Positions 17,702 through 26,053 of a stretch of 64,000 nt of DNA are shown in pieces (position 1 is the stretch's first letter; the number at the start of each line of letters is the position of its first letter). The position numbers and the translations under genes are program-made. The notes under the pieces were generated by a model. The model was not told where the DNA came from and made no database searches. It worked only from the letters and a program-made list of their open reading frames with translations. Source of the stretch: Prauserella isguenensis (GTDB lineage: Bacteria > Actinomycetota > Actinomycetes > Mycobacteriales > Pseudonocardiaceae); contig NZ_JACHWU010000004.1 in assembly GCF_014191605.1 (NCBI RefSeq), positions 124,001 through 188,000 of the forward strand, given 5' to 3'.

Positions 17702-19602
17702 GACGTTCCTCCCACGCGGGCCTCGGGTTTCGTTGCGGTCATGCCGAAGTGCCCGGGCGTCACCGGGCCGAAGACGCTCGCCCCGGCGTCGGCGGGTCCG
17801 ACGTTGCGGCGCAGCGCCGCGAACAGTTCACGGCCCGTCCCGGTCCACTGAGCGTCGTCCGGCGCCGCGTCGACCGGCTCCCTGGCGTCGAACTCCACCG
17901 GGTCGACCTGCACGTCCAACGTGCCGGACTCGGTGTCCAGCCGGACCACGTCACCGTCGGCGATGCGCGCGAGCGGCCCGCCGGCGGCGGCCTCGGGAGT
18001 GAGGTGAATGGCCGCGGGGATTTTCCCTGACGCACCGGACATCCGGCCGTCGGTGAGCAGCGCGACCCGGTACCCACGGTCCATGAGGACGCCGAGAGCC
18101 GGCGTGAGCCCGTGCAGTTCGGGCATGCCGTTGGCGTGCGGGCCCTGGTTGCGGAACACCACGACGACGTCGCGCTCCAGCTCGCCCGCCTTGAACGCCG
18201 TGTCGAACTCGGCCTGGGTGCTGAACACCCGTGCGGGCGCCTCCACGAGACGATTCTCGTGGGCGACCGCGGACACCTTGATCACGGCCCGGCCGAGGTT
18301 GCCTGCGACCATGCGCAACCCGCCGTTGTCGGCCATCGGCCGGTCCACCGGGCGCAACACCGATTCGTCCAGGCTCTGGTTCGTCGCGTCACGCCAGGTG
18401 AGGCGGTCGCCGTCGAGGATCGGTTCCCGGCGGTAGTGGTCGAGTCCACGGCCCGCGACAGTGCGCACGTCGCGGTGCAGCAGGCCCGCGTCGAGCAGCG
18501 TGCCGACGAGGAACTGCACACCGCCCGCCGCGTGGAAGTGGTTGATGTCGGCGCTGCCGTTGGGGTAGACGCTGGCCAACAGCGGCACGATCGCGGACAG
18601 GTCGGCGAAGTCGTCCCACGTCAGCTGGATCCCGGCCGCCGCGGCGATGGCGACGAGGTGCAGCGTGTGGTTGGTCGACCCGCCCGTGGCCAGCAGCGCG
18701 ATCAGCCCGTTCACGACGGAACGTTCGTCGACGACCTCGCCGAGCGGGGTGTACTCCTCGCCGTGCGAGATCTCGACGATGCGGCGACCCGCCTCCTCGG
18801 TGAGGGCCTTGCGCAGCGGGGTACCGGGGTGCACGAAGCTGGCTCCCGGCAGGTGCAGCCCCATGACCTCGACGACGAGCTGGTTGGAGTTCGCCGTGCC
18901 GTAGAAGGTGCAGGTGCCGGCCGAGTGGTACGACGCGGACTCGGCCTCCAGCAGGTCCTCCCTGGTCGCCTTGCCCTCCGCGTAGAGCTGGCGGATGCGT
19001 GCCTTCTCCTTGTTGGGAAGGCCGGACGTCATGGGGCCCGCCGGCACGAGCATCGCGGGCAGGTGGCCGAACGACAGGGCCCCGATGAGCAGCCCGGGCA
19101 CGATCTTGTCGCAGACGCCGAGCAGCAGGGTGCCGTCGAACATGTCGTGCGAGAGCGCGACGCCGGTGGCCATGGCGATCACGTCGCGGCTGAACAGCGA
19201 CAGTTCCATGCCGGTGCGGCCCTGCGTGATGCCGTCGCACATGGCGGGCACGCCGCCGGCGAACTGGGCGACGCCTCCTGCCTCACGTGCCGCGTCCTTG
19301 ATCCACTCGGGGAACTCGTGGAGCGGCTGATGTGCCGAGAGCAGGTCGTTGTAGGCGGACACGATCGCGATGCCGGGCTTGCGGACTCCGCGCATCGCGA
19401 GCCGGTCGTCGCCCGCGCAGGCGGCGAAGCCGTGCGCGAGGTTGCCGCAGCCCATGGCGGCGCGGGCGGGAGACCCGGACGCGGCCGACGTGGCGGCCGA
19501 GATGCGAGCGAGGTACGCGGCCCGGCTCTCGCGGCTGCGCTGCGCGATGCGGTCGGTGACCTCGGCGATGACGGGGTGGACGTGGTGTGGCGCTTGATTC
19601 AC
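17698..19602 (-). CDS. edd: Phosphogluconate dehydratase
   Basis: 634 residues; dehydrates 6-phosphogluconate to KDPG. It has the IlvD/Edd family hallmarks: a [4Fe-4S] site built from Cys in the [20 protein letters not shown] and [13 protein letters not shown] segments, and a C-terminal [20 protein letters not shown]. Length and the N-terminal [13 protein letters not shown] fit Edd rather than IlvD. GTG at 19602 is the start. With eda it makes a complete Entner-Doudoroff bypass. An inverted repeat at 19669-19684 may be its operator. Confidence 0.95.
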   Translation of the reverse strand: MNQAPHHVHPVIAEVTDRIAQRSRESRAAYLARISAATSAASGSPARAAMGCGNLAHGFAACAGDDRLAMRGVRKPGIAIVSAYNDLLSAHQPLHEFPEWIKDAAREAGGVAQFAGGVPAMCDGITQGRTGMELSLFSRDVIAMATGVALSHDMFDGTLLLGVCDKIVPGLLIGALSFGHLPAMLVPAGPMTSGLPNKEKARIRQLYAEGKATREDLLEAESASYHSAGTCTFYGTANSNQLVVEVMGLHLPGASFVHPGTPLRKALTEEAGRRIVEISHGEEYTPLGEVVDERSVVNGLIALLATGGSTNHTLHLVAIAAAAGIQLTWDDFADLSAIVPLLASVYPNGSADINHFHAAGGVQFLVGTLLDAGLLHRDVRTVAGRGLDHYRREPILDGDRLTWRDATNQSLDESVLRPVDRPMADNGGLRMVAGNLGRAVIKVSAVAHENRLVEAPARVFSTQAEFDTAFKAGELERDVVVVFRNQGPHANGMPELHGLTPALGVLMDRGYRVALLTDGRMSGASGKIPAAIHLTPEAAAGGPLARIADGDVVRLDTESGTLDVQVDPVEFDAREPVDAAPDDAQWTGTGRELFAALRRNVGPADAGASVFGPVTPGHFGMTATKPEARVGGTS

Positions 19603-19668
19603 GAGCGTCTCCGGTCGGTTGGGCGCTGTCCTCCGTGGAAACTGACACGATACAGAAGCGCAGCCCTG

Positions 19669-19684
19669 GAATCAAAATCGATTC
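19669..19684. promoter_or_regulatory. Candidate operator upstream of edd
   Basis: GAATC-N6-GATTC, a perfect 5-bp inverted repeat in an AT-rich patch 67 bases upstream of the edd start. A repressor of sugar catabolism (LacI, GntR or RpiR family) could bind here; none is encoded next door. Confidence 0.35.
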
Positions 19685-19734
19685 AGTTACGGCGTGAATC
19701 CCCTGGTGAGGACGGGTCGGGCGCTCAGATTCGC

Positions 19735-19779
19735 GTGATCCACATCACGAGAACACATCACAGTGTGGTAGTTGTCACA
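19735..19779 (+). promoter_or_regulatory. Two Crp/GlxR-type binding sites upstream of the sdh operon
   Basis: GTGATCCACATCAC (19735-19748) and TGTGGTAGTTGTCACA (19764-19779) both match the actinobacterial Crp/GlxR consensus TGTGA-N6-TCACA, the first exactly in its GTGA-N6-TCAC core. They lie 92-136 bases before the first gene of the sdh operon. Crp/GlxR control of sdhCAB is known in corynebacteria, so the inference is well grounded. Confidence 0.65.
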
Positions 19780-19870
19780 GTGAACATCGACAGGGCAGAG
19801 TTGGCGGTGCGTCACCACGGCAGCACCACACGGCAGCGCCGCCGACCGAACCGATCCGGAGGGTGCGCAG

Positions 19871-20173
19871 ATGTCCAACAGAGAGATGAGTGAGCTCCGC
19901 AGCACGATCAGCCGGCTCAAGCAGTGCGTCGGCGACCTGCGTACGCGCTACGGCGAGACGCCGGCCGTACACCGGCTGGCCAACGACGTCGAACGGCTCG
20001 ATATCGACGCCGTGGAGTTGGACGAGTGTGCAGCCGTGCCCGCACAGGGGCGCGGTGCGCCGATCATCGACCGGAGCGAGGTCGTGCCCGTGCCCGACAC
20101 CCCGTACGACCCGTCGTTGTGGGACGACGCCGACGACGAGGGCGTGGGCGGCTACCACGGCCACCGGCTCTGA
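19871..20173 (+). CDS. Small acidic protein of unknown function leading the sdh operon
   Basis: 100 residues from ATG 19871, with GGAGGGTGC upstream. The N-terminal half is helical (MSELRSTISRLKQCVGDLRTRY, heptad-like) and the C-terminal half is acidic and rich in Pro (VVPVPDTPYDPSLWDDADDEG). No membrane segment or known domain is seen. It ends 18 bases before sdhC, so it is probably co-transcribed with the succinate dehydrogenase genes and may be a regulatory or assembly partner; that is inference from position only. Confidence 0.65.
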   Translation: MSNREMSELRSTISRLKQCVGDLRTRYGETPAVHRLANDVERLDIDAVELDECAAVPAQGRGAPIIDRSEVVPVPDTPYDPSLWDDADDEGVGGYHGHRL

Positions 20174-20191
20174 GGGGTCGGTGGCTTCGAC

Positions 20192-21010
20192 GTGGCAAGT
20201 CCTGCCGGCACTTCTCCCACCGACAGCCCGGCCCCTGTCCGAGCGAATACCGCGCCACGAACCCGCCGCACCGACCGCTGGTGGCTACCGCCGCTGCTGA
20301 CCACCCTCGGGCTGGCGACCTTCGTCATCTACGCGACGGTGCGCTCGTTCATGCGCACCGACTACTGGGCTGCCGAGCACCACTACCTGACGCCGTTCTA
20401 CTCCCCGTGCCTCAGCGATTCCTGCGTGGCGGGGTCGAGCCACTTCGGCACACCGATCGGCGAACTACCGGTATTCATCCCGCTGGCGTTCCTGTCGCTG
20501 CCGTTCCTGCTCGGATTCCGGCTGACCTGCTACTACTACCGCAAGGCCTACTACCGGTCGATCTGGATGGCGCCGCCCGCCTGCGCCGTCGGCGAACCGC
20601 ACGAGCGCTACACCGGCGAGACGCGCCTGCCGTTGATCCTGCAGAACGTGCACCGGTACTTCTTCTACGTCGCGCTGGTGATCACGCTCATCAACACCTA
20701 CGACGCGATCCTCGCGTTCGGTGGGGAGAACGGCTTCGGTATCGGGCTCGGCAACGTGGTCCTGTTGCTCAACGTCGTGTTGCTGTGGTGCTACACGCTG
20801 TCCTGCCACTCGTGCAGGCACGTCACCGGCGGGCGGCTCAAACACTTCTCGCGCAACCCGGTGCGGTATCGGCTCTGGACGCAGGTGAGCAAGCTCAACA
20901 CCCGGCACATGGAATTCGCGTGGCTGACCCTGGGCACGCTCGTGCTCACCGATCTGTACGTGTGGCTCGTTTCCAGCGGTGCCATCGCCGATCTGCGCTT
21001 CATCAACTGA
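20192..21010 (+). CDS. sdhC: Succinate dehydrogenase membrane anchor (Sdh1-type, SdhC)
   Basis: 272 residues from GTG 20192. After a Pro/Thr-rich leader come five membrane helices (for example PPLLTTLGLATFVIYATV, FIPLAFLSLPFLLGF, YFFYVALVITLINTYDAI, NVVLLLNVVLLWCYTL). Conserved His residues (NVHRYFF, SCHSCRHVTGG) are candidate haem ligands. It resembles the single large anchor of mycobacterial Sdh1 rather than the separate SdhC/SdhD pair of E. coli. It anchors the flavoprotein and iron-sulfur subunits and passes electrons to menaquinone. Confidence 0.9.
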   Translation: MASPAGTSPTDSPAPVRANTAPRTRRTDRWWLPPLLTTLGLATFVIYATVRSFMRTDYWAAEHHYLTPFYSPCLSDSCVAGSSHFGTPIGELPVFIPLAFLSLPFLLGFRLTCYYYRKAYYRSIWMAPPACAVGEPHERYTGETRLPLILQNVHRYFFYVALVITLINTYDAILAFGGENGFGIGLGNVVLLLNVVLLWCYTLSCHSCRHVTGGRLKHFSRNPVRYRLWTQVSKLNTRHMEFAWLTLGTLVLTDLYVWLVSSGAIADLRFIN

Positions 21011-21033
21011 ACAATCTCGAAGGTGGCAATCAC

Positions 21034-22947
21034 ATGACCGAGGTCGAACGGCACAACTACGACGTGGTGGTGATCGGTGCCGGCGGCGCCGGTCTGCGTG
21101 CCGTGATCGAGGCGCGGCAGCGCGGCCTGAGCGTCGCGGTGGTGTGCAAGTCGCTGTTCGGCAAGGCGCACACCGTGATGGCCGAGGGTGGATGTGCGGC
21201 CTCGATGGGCAACGCGAACTCCCACGACAACTGGCAGGTGCACTTCCGCGACACCATGCGCGGTGGAAAGTTCCTCAACAACTGGCGGATGGCCGAGCTG
21301 CACGCCAAGGAGGCTCCCGATCGCGTGTGGGAGCTGGAGACCTACGGTGCGCTGTTCGACCGCACTGCCGACGGCAGGATCAGCCAGCGCAACTTCGGCG
21401 GGCACACCTACCCGCGGCTCGCGCACGTCGGCGACCGCACCGGCCTCGAGCTGATCCGCACCATGCAGCAGAAGATCGTGTCGCTGCAACAGGAGGATTT
21501 CACGAGCTACGGCGACTACGAGGCCAAGCTCAAGGTCTTCGCCGAGTGCACCGTGACCGAACTGGTCAAAGAGGACGGGCGCATCGCAGGGGCGTTCGGT
21601 TACTGGCGCGAGAGCGGCCGGTTCGTGCTGTTCGAGACGCCTGCCGTGGTGCTCGCGACGGGCGGTATCGGCAAGTCGTTCAAGGTCACGTCCAACTCGT
21701 GGGAGTACACCGGGGACGGCCACGCGTTGGCGCTGCGTGCCGGCGCAGGACTGATCAACATGGAGTTCGTCCAGTTCCACCCCACGGGCATGGTGTGGCC
21801 GCCGAGCGTGAAGGGCATCCTCGTCACCGAGGGCGTGCGGGGCGACGGCGGTGTCCTGAAGAACGCCGAGGGGGAGCGGTTCATGTTCCGCTACATCCCG
21901 GACGTGTTCAAAGGACAGTACGCCGATAGCGAGGAAGAGGCCGACCGCTGGTACACCGACCAGGAGGGGAACCGGCGCACCCCGGACCTGTTGCCGCGTG
22001 ACGAGGTGGCCAGGGCGATCAACACCGAGGTCAAGGAAGGCCGGGGATCGCAGCACGGAGGCATGTTCCTCGACATCGCGAGCAGGCTGCCGACCGAGGA
22101 GATCCGCAAACGCTTGCCGTCCATGTACCACCAGTTCCGGGAACTGGCCGATGTGGACATCACCGCCGAGCCGATGGAGGTAGGCCCGACGTGCCACTAC
22201 GTGATGGGCGGCATCGAGGTCGACCCGGACACGGCGGCATCGGCGGTGCCCGGACTCTTCGCCGCGGGCGAATGTTCCGGTGGGATGCACGGATCGAACC
22301 GGCTCGGCGGCAACTCGCTGTCGGACCTGCTGGTGTTCGGCCGTCGCGCGGGCCTGGGTGCCGCGGAGTACGTGGAGTCGCTCGACGCGCGGCCGTCGGT
22401 GTCGGACGCCGACGTCACCGCAGCGGCGAAACATGCGCTCGCCCCGTTCGGCGGCCCGGACGACGGGGGTAGCGAGGAGAACCCGTACACGCTGCACACC
22501 GAGCTGCAGCAGACGATGAACGAGCTGGTCGGCATCATCCGCAAGGCCGACGAGATCGAGAAAGCCATCGACAAGCTCGCCGAGATCCGCGCCCGTATCG
22601 GCCGGGTGACGGTCGAGGGGAACCGGCAGTACAACCCCGGTTGGCACCTGGCCGTCGACCTGCGCAACATGCTGCTGGTCAGCGAATGCGTCGCGCGGGC
22701 GGCGCTGCGCCGCACGGAGAGCCGGGGTGGGCACACCCGCGACGACTTCCCGCAGTTGGACGCGCAGTGGCGTAACCGGTTGCTCGTGTGCGCGGCGACC
22801 GGCGATCAGCCGGTGCCGGCGGTCGACGTCGAGGTGAAGGAGCAACTACCGATGCGCGGTGACCTGCTGGAGCTGTTCGAACTGTCCGAATTGGAGAAGT
22901 ACTACACCGAGGACGAACTCGCCGGCCACCCGGAAAGGACCGCGTGA
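21034..22947 (+). CDS. sdhA: Succinate dehydrogenase flavoprotein subunit
   Basis: 637 residues from ATG 21034. The FAD-binding GAGGAGLRAVIEA sits near residue 15, HTVMAEGG carries the flavin-linking His, the active-site stretch is QFHPTGM, and RLGGNSLSDLLVFG closes the FAD domain. The C-terminal helical domain contains RGGHTRDDFP. It oxidises succinate to fumarate. The end of the gene is one base before the sdhB start, indicating tight coupling. Confidence 0.96.
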   Translation: MTEVERHNYDVVVIGAGGAGLRAVIEARQRGLSVAVVCKSLFGKAHTVMAEGGCAASMGNANSHDNWQVHFRDTMRGGKFLNNWRMAELHAKEAPDRVWELETYGALFDRTADGRISQRNFGGHTYPRLAHVGDRTGLELIRTMQQKIVSLQQEDFTSYGDYEAKLKVFAECTVTELVKEDGRIAGAFGYWRESGRFVLFETPAVVLATGGIGKSFKVTSNSWEYTGDGHALALRAGAGLINMEFVQFHPTGMVWPPSVKGILVTEGVRGDGGVLKNAEGERFMFRYIPDVFKGQYADSEEEADRWYTDQEGNRRTPDLLPRDEVARAINTEVKEGRGSQHGGMFLDIASRLPTEEIRKRLPSMYHQFRELADVDITAEPMEVGPTCHYVMGGIEVDPDTAASAVPGLFAAGECSGGMHGSNRLGGNSLSDLLVFGRRAGLGAAEYVESLDARPSVSDADVTAAAKHALAPFGGPDDGGSEENPYTLHTELQQTMNELVGIIRKADEIEKAIDKLAEIRARIGRVTVEGNRQYNPGWHLAVDLRNMLLVSECVARAALRRTESRGGHTRDDFPQLDAQWRNRLLVCAATGDQPVPAVDVEVKEQLPMRGDLLELFELSELEKYYTEDELAGHPERTA

Positions 22948-22948
22948 G

Positions 22949-23704
22949 ATGGCATATCCCGCGAAGCTGCGCGTATGGCGTGGAGACACGACGTCCGGTG
23001 AACTGCAGGACTTCGAGGTCGAGGCCAACGAGGGGGAGGTGGTCCTCGATCTGATCCACCGGTTGCAGGCCACCCAGACTCCGGACCTCGCGGTGCGCTG
23101 GAACTGCAAGGCGGGCAAGTGCGGTTCGTGTTCGGCGGAGGTCAACGGCAGGCCGAGGCTGTTGTGCATGACCCGGATGTCGATCTTCGACGAGGACGAG
23201 GTCATCACCGTCACGCCGATGCGCACGTTCCCCGTGATCCGCGACCTCGTGACGGACGTGTCGTACAACTACGAGAAGGCGCGGGAGATTCCCTCGTTCA
23301 CGCCGCCCGAGGGGCTCGAGCCCGGCGAGTACCGGATGCAGCAGGTCGACGTGGAGCGCTCGCAGGAGTTCCGCAAGTGCATCGAGTGCTTCCTGTGTCA
23401 GGACACCTGCCACGTGATCCGCGACCACGAGGAGAACAAGCAGTCCTTCGCCGGTCCGCGATACCTGATGCGGGTGGCGGAACTGGAGATGCACCCGCTC
23501 GACGTGGCCGACCGGGTCGGCGATGCGCAGGACGTGCACGGGCTGGGCTACTGCAACATCACGAAGTGCTGCACGGAGGTGTGCCCCGAGGGCATCCACA
23601 TCACCGACAACGCGCTCATCCCCATGAAGGAGCGCGTCGCCGACCGCCGCTACGACCCGATCGTCTGGCTGGGCAACAAGATCTTCAAACGCGACGGTGC
23701 CTGA
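22949..23704 (+). CDS. sdhB: Succinate dehydrogenase iron-sulfur subunit
   Basis: 251 residues from ATG 22949. The N-terminal ferredoxin domain has CKAGKCGSC plus a distal Cys (LLCM) for [2Fe-2S]; the C-terminal domain has CIECFLCQDTC and CCTEVCPEGI for the [4Fe-4S] and [3Fe-4S] clusters. It carries electrons from the flavin to the membrane anchor. This is the last gene of the operon. Confidence 0.96.
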   Translation: MAYPAKLRVWRGDTTSGELQDFEVEANEGEVVLDLIHRLQATQTPDLAVRWNCKAGKCGSCSAEVNGRPRLLCMTRMSIFDEDEVITVTPMRTFPVIRDLVTDVSYNYEKAREIPSFTPPEGLEPGEYRMQQVDVERSQEFRKCIECFLCQDTCHVIRDHEENKQSFAGPRYLMRVAELEMHPLDVADRVGDAQDVHGLGYCNITKCCTEVCPEGIHITDNALIPMKERVADRRYDPIVWLGNKIFKRDGA

Positions 23705-23856
23705 ACGCGGTGGGCGCATGACCGCCCGGCATCCTGGGCCGGCGACCTACGGCCAGCAGGGTCGTGGAGCCGAGGATCGCCGCGCGCCTGCAGGCCGCTC
23801 GCTCCACGCCGATGGACTAGAGTCACCGGCTGCGGGAACCGAAGCGGGGGTGTTGC

Positions 23857-24612
23857 GTGCGATCGGTGGAGCGGACTCTGGCCGTGCTGCGGGCGTTCTC
23901 GGCCGAGCAGCCCGAGCTGACGCTGACCGAGGTCGCGCGGGCCAGCGGCCTGGACAGAGCAGGCGCGCGCCGGATCCTGTTGGCGCTGGTCGAGTTGGGC
24001 TACGTGCGTCATGAACAGCGTCGGTTCGCGCTGACGCCGCAGGTGCTGGAGTTCGGTCACGCCTACCTCTCGAGCCGGTCGTTGCCGCAGATCGCCGAGC
24101 CGCACCTACGGCGGCTGACCGCCGAGGTGCGCGAGATGACCGCGCTCGCGGTGCTCGAGGACACCGAGATCCGCTATGTCGCCCAAGTGCCCAGTCCGAA
24201 GTTGCTGGGTGTGGAGATCCCCGTAGGCACCCGGCTGCCCGCGCACGCGACCTCCATGGGCAAGGTGTTGTTGGCCGCGGTGGCTCCCGAACGTTTGGAG
24301 GCGGGGTTGCGTGCGGTGGAGCTGCCGGCCCTCACGCCCCACACGGTCAATAGCCGTGGCGAGCTGCTGGCCGAGCTGGCCGAGATCCGCAAGCAGGGCT
24401 ACGTGATCGCCGACGACGAGCTCGAGGAAGGCCTGCGCGGGGTCGCGGTGCCCGTGCACGACGCCGACGGCAGGGTGTGCGCGGCGGCGAACGTGTCCCT
24501 CGATGTGCATTCCTCCACCGAGGAGGGAGTGCGACGGGAGATCGTCCCGATGTTGGCGCGGACCGCGGCCCGCATCGAGGCCGATCTGCAGCTGAAGCCG
24601 CGGCGCCGGTGA
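23857..24612 (+). CDS. IclR-family transcriptional regulator
   Basis: 251 residues from GTG 23857. The N-terminal winged helix reads LTLTEVARASGLDRAGARRILLALVELGYV; the C-terminal effector domain has THAT-type sequences (PAHATSMGKVLLA, LEEGLRGVAVPV). It is closest in style to PcaR/PobR-like regulators of aromatic-acid catabolism. Its target is not evident: it ends convergent with the methyltransferase gene, and no aromatic-degradation genes are adjacent; the CoA transferase at 26054 is a possible target. Confidence 0.88.
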   Translation: MRSVERTLAVLRAFSAEQPELTLTEVARASGLDRAGARRILLALVELGYVRHEQRRFALTPQVLEFGHAYLSSRSLPQIAEPHLRRLTAEVREMTALAVLEDTEIRYVAQVPSPKLLGVEIPVGTRLPAHATSMGKVLLAAVAPERLEAGLRAVELPALTPHTVNSRGELLAELAEIRKQGYVIADDELEEGLRGVAVPVHDADGRVCAAANVSLDVHSSTEEGVRREIVPMLARTAARIEADLQLKPRRR

Positions 24613-24630
24613 GGCCGCCGGCGCCGCGGC
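24597..24630. terminator. Bidirectional terminator between IclR and methyltransferase genes
   Basis: Perfect 13-bp inverted repeat GCCGCGGCGCCGG / CCGGCGCCGCGGC with an 8-base loop, overlapping the end of the IclR gene and abutting the convergent methyltransferase stop. Confidence 0.75.
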
Positions 24631-24637
24631 CGAGCCG

Positions 24638-25489
24638 TCAGTCGGCGAGTTCGGCGAGGTAGCTCTTCTCGGCGACGTGGATGTAGAAGTCCGGCTCGTG
24701 GTCCCCGGCCTTCTCCTGGAAGTCGCCGTAGGTGTCGATCTTCTGGAACCCGACGTCGCGCAGCAGCCCGCGCACGTACTCCCGCCGCAGCGGGTACATG
24801 TTCAGGAAGTACTCGCCGCCGTCGTCGAACGTGTACTTGTAGCGGGCGAGCCCTTCGTCGACGTGGTCGGGCACGGCGTCGACCTCGTCGCCGCAGTAGT
24901 AGTAACTGCTCTTTCCGGTGGATGTGCCGTCGAGCAGAGCGTCGTAGTTGCGTTGGTCGATGATCAGCACGCCGTCGTGTTTGAGCACGGAGTAGAACTC
25001 GGCGAGCGCCTTACGCCGATCGTGCTCGGAGAACAGATGGGTGAACGAGTTACCCAGGCAGATCACCGCGTCGAATTCGCCGTGCACGTCGCCCTTGAGC
25101 GTCCGCCAGTCGGCGTGGACCAGTTCCAGCAGATGCCCGCCGCCGGCCAGGCCGTTGCGGAACGCCTTGGCCAACATCTGAGGACTGCCGTCGGCGCTGA
25201 CCGTGTCGAATCCCGCTTCGGCCAGCTGTACCGAGTGGAATCCCGTGCCCGTTGCCGCATCGAGTACCCGCTGGGCACCGCGTGCCTTGAGCTGGTCGAC
25301 GAAGAAGCGCCCCTCACCTTCGGCGCGCCGCGGCCAGTCGATCAGGTCGTCCCACTTGTCGACGATGCCGCCCACGTACTCCTGGGCGTAATGGTCGCTC
25401 TCCCGGACGGCGATGGGGTTGTCACCGAATTCCTGTTCTCCCGCCCGGAAGAACTCGCTCGTGCTGTCGACCTGAATGTCTTTGGACAT
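24638..25489 (-). CDS. Glycine/sarcosine N-methyltransferase (GSMT)
   Basis: 283 residues from ATG 25489 (AAGGGA upstream). The whole protein resembles the GSMT of halophilic Actinopolyspora: FGDNPIAVRESDHYAQEYV, GGIVDKWDDLIDW, the SAM loop VLDAATGTGFHSV, ICLGNSFTHLF, KHDGVLIIDQRNYD and DFQEKAGDHEPDFYIHVAEKSY. The enzyme methylates glycine to sarcosine and dimethylglycine using SAM, the first two steps of de novo betaine synthesis for osmoprotection. The dimethylglycine methyltransferase that completes the pathway, fused or adjacent in Actinopolyspora, is not next to it here. Transcribed alone. Confidence 0.9.
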   Translation of the reverse strand: MSKDIQVDSTSEFFRAGEQEFGDNPIAVRESDHYAQEYVGGIVDKWDDLIDWPRRAEGEGRFFVDQLKARGAQRVLDAATGTGFHSVQLAEAGFDTVSADGSPQMLAKAFRNGLAGGGHLLELVHADWRTLKGDVHGEFDAVICLGNSFTHLFSEHDRRKALAEFYSVLKHDGVLIIDQRNYDALLDGTSTGKSSYYYCGDEVDAVPDHVDEGLARYKYTFDDGGEYFLNMYPLRREYVRGLLRDVGFQKIDTYGDFQEKAGDHEPDFYIHVAEKSYLAELAD

Positions 25490-26053
25490 TGTCCCTTTCC
25501 TCGAATCGTTGAAGGCGACTGCGCGCGTCGGCAAAGGTGCCGATCCGGAATTCCGACGTCGACGCCGACACTAATGACGGTCGAGATCGGGACAAGACCT
25601 CGAAGTGTCCCGCAGGGCTCGCCCGCACCTGTTGAGCAGGCGTTGTCGGGGCGTGGGAAAGCATGGTTGACCAGTGGTTACACGGCCACGGCCTGCAGCC
25701 CTGGAGCGCGCCGGAAATCCGATTCCGCCGTTGTTCTCCCAGCGACCCCGGGTGTCACCGAGCGAACACCCCGAAGGGGAGGCCGCCACCACACACCGGA
25801 CCTGCGTTCGCTGGGCGATCGTGACGTTCGCCGAGCGAACTCGGCACTCGGGGTGCGGATCGCCCGGAGTGACCGCGGTCCGGCTCGGTGACCAGCGCGT
25901 TTCACGGAGGCAACGAGCGCCTGACGGGAGGTGGTGGTTCGCGTCACAGCGAGTGGTGCGCGTGGGTGCGCCTACGCTCCGGGCCGATCCGGACGCACCA
26001 TGGCCGGGTCCCTCTCACTTCGGTTCGACCTCACTGTGGCGGAAGGACGCTGT
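25490..26053. other. Divergent intergenic region of 564 bases
   Basis: Separates the methyltransferase gene from the CoA-transferase gene. No persuasive ORF, RNA or transposon end is visible. It contains small inverted repeats such as GGGTGT...ACACCC near 25750-25771 and must hold both promoters; salt or carbon-source control cannot be read from it. Confidence 0.4.
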
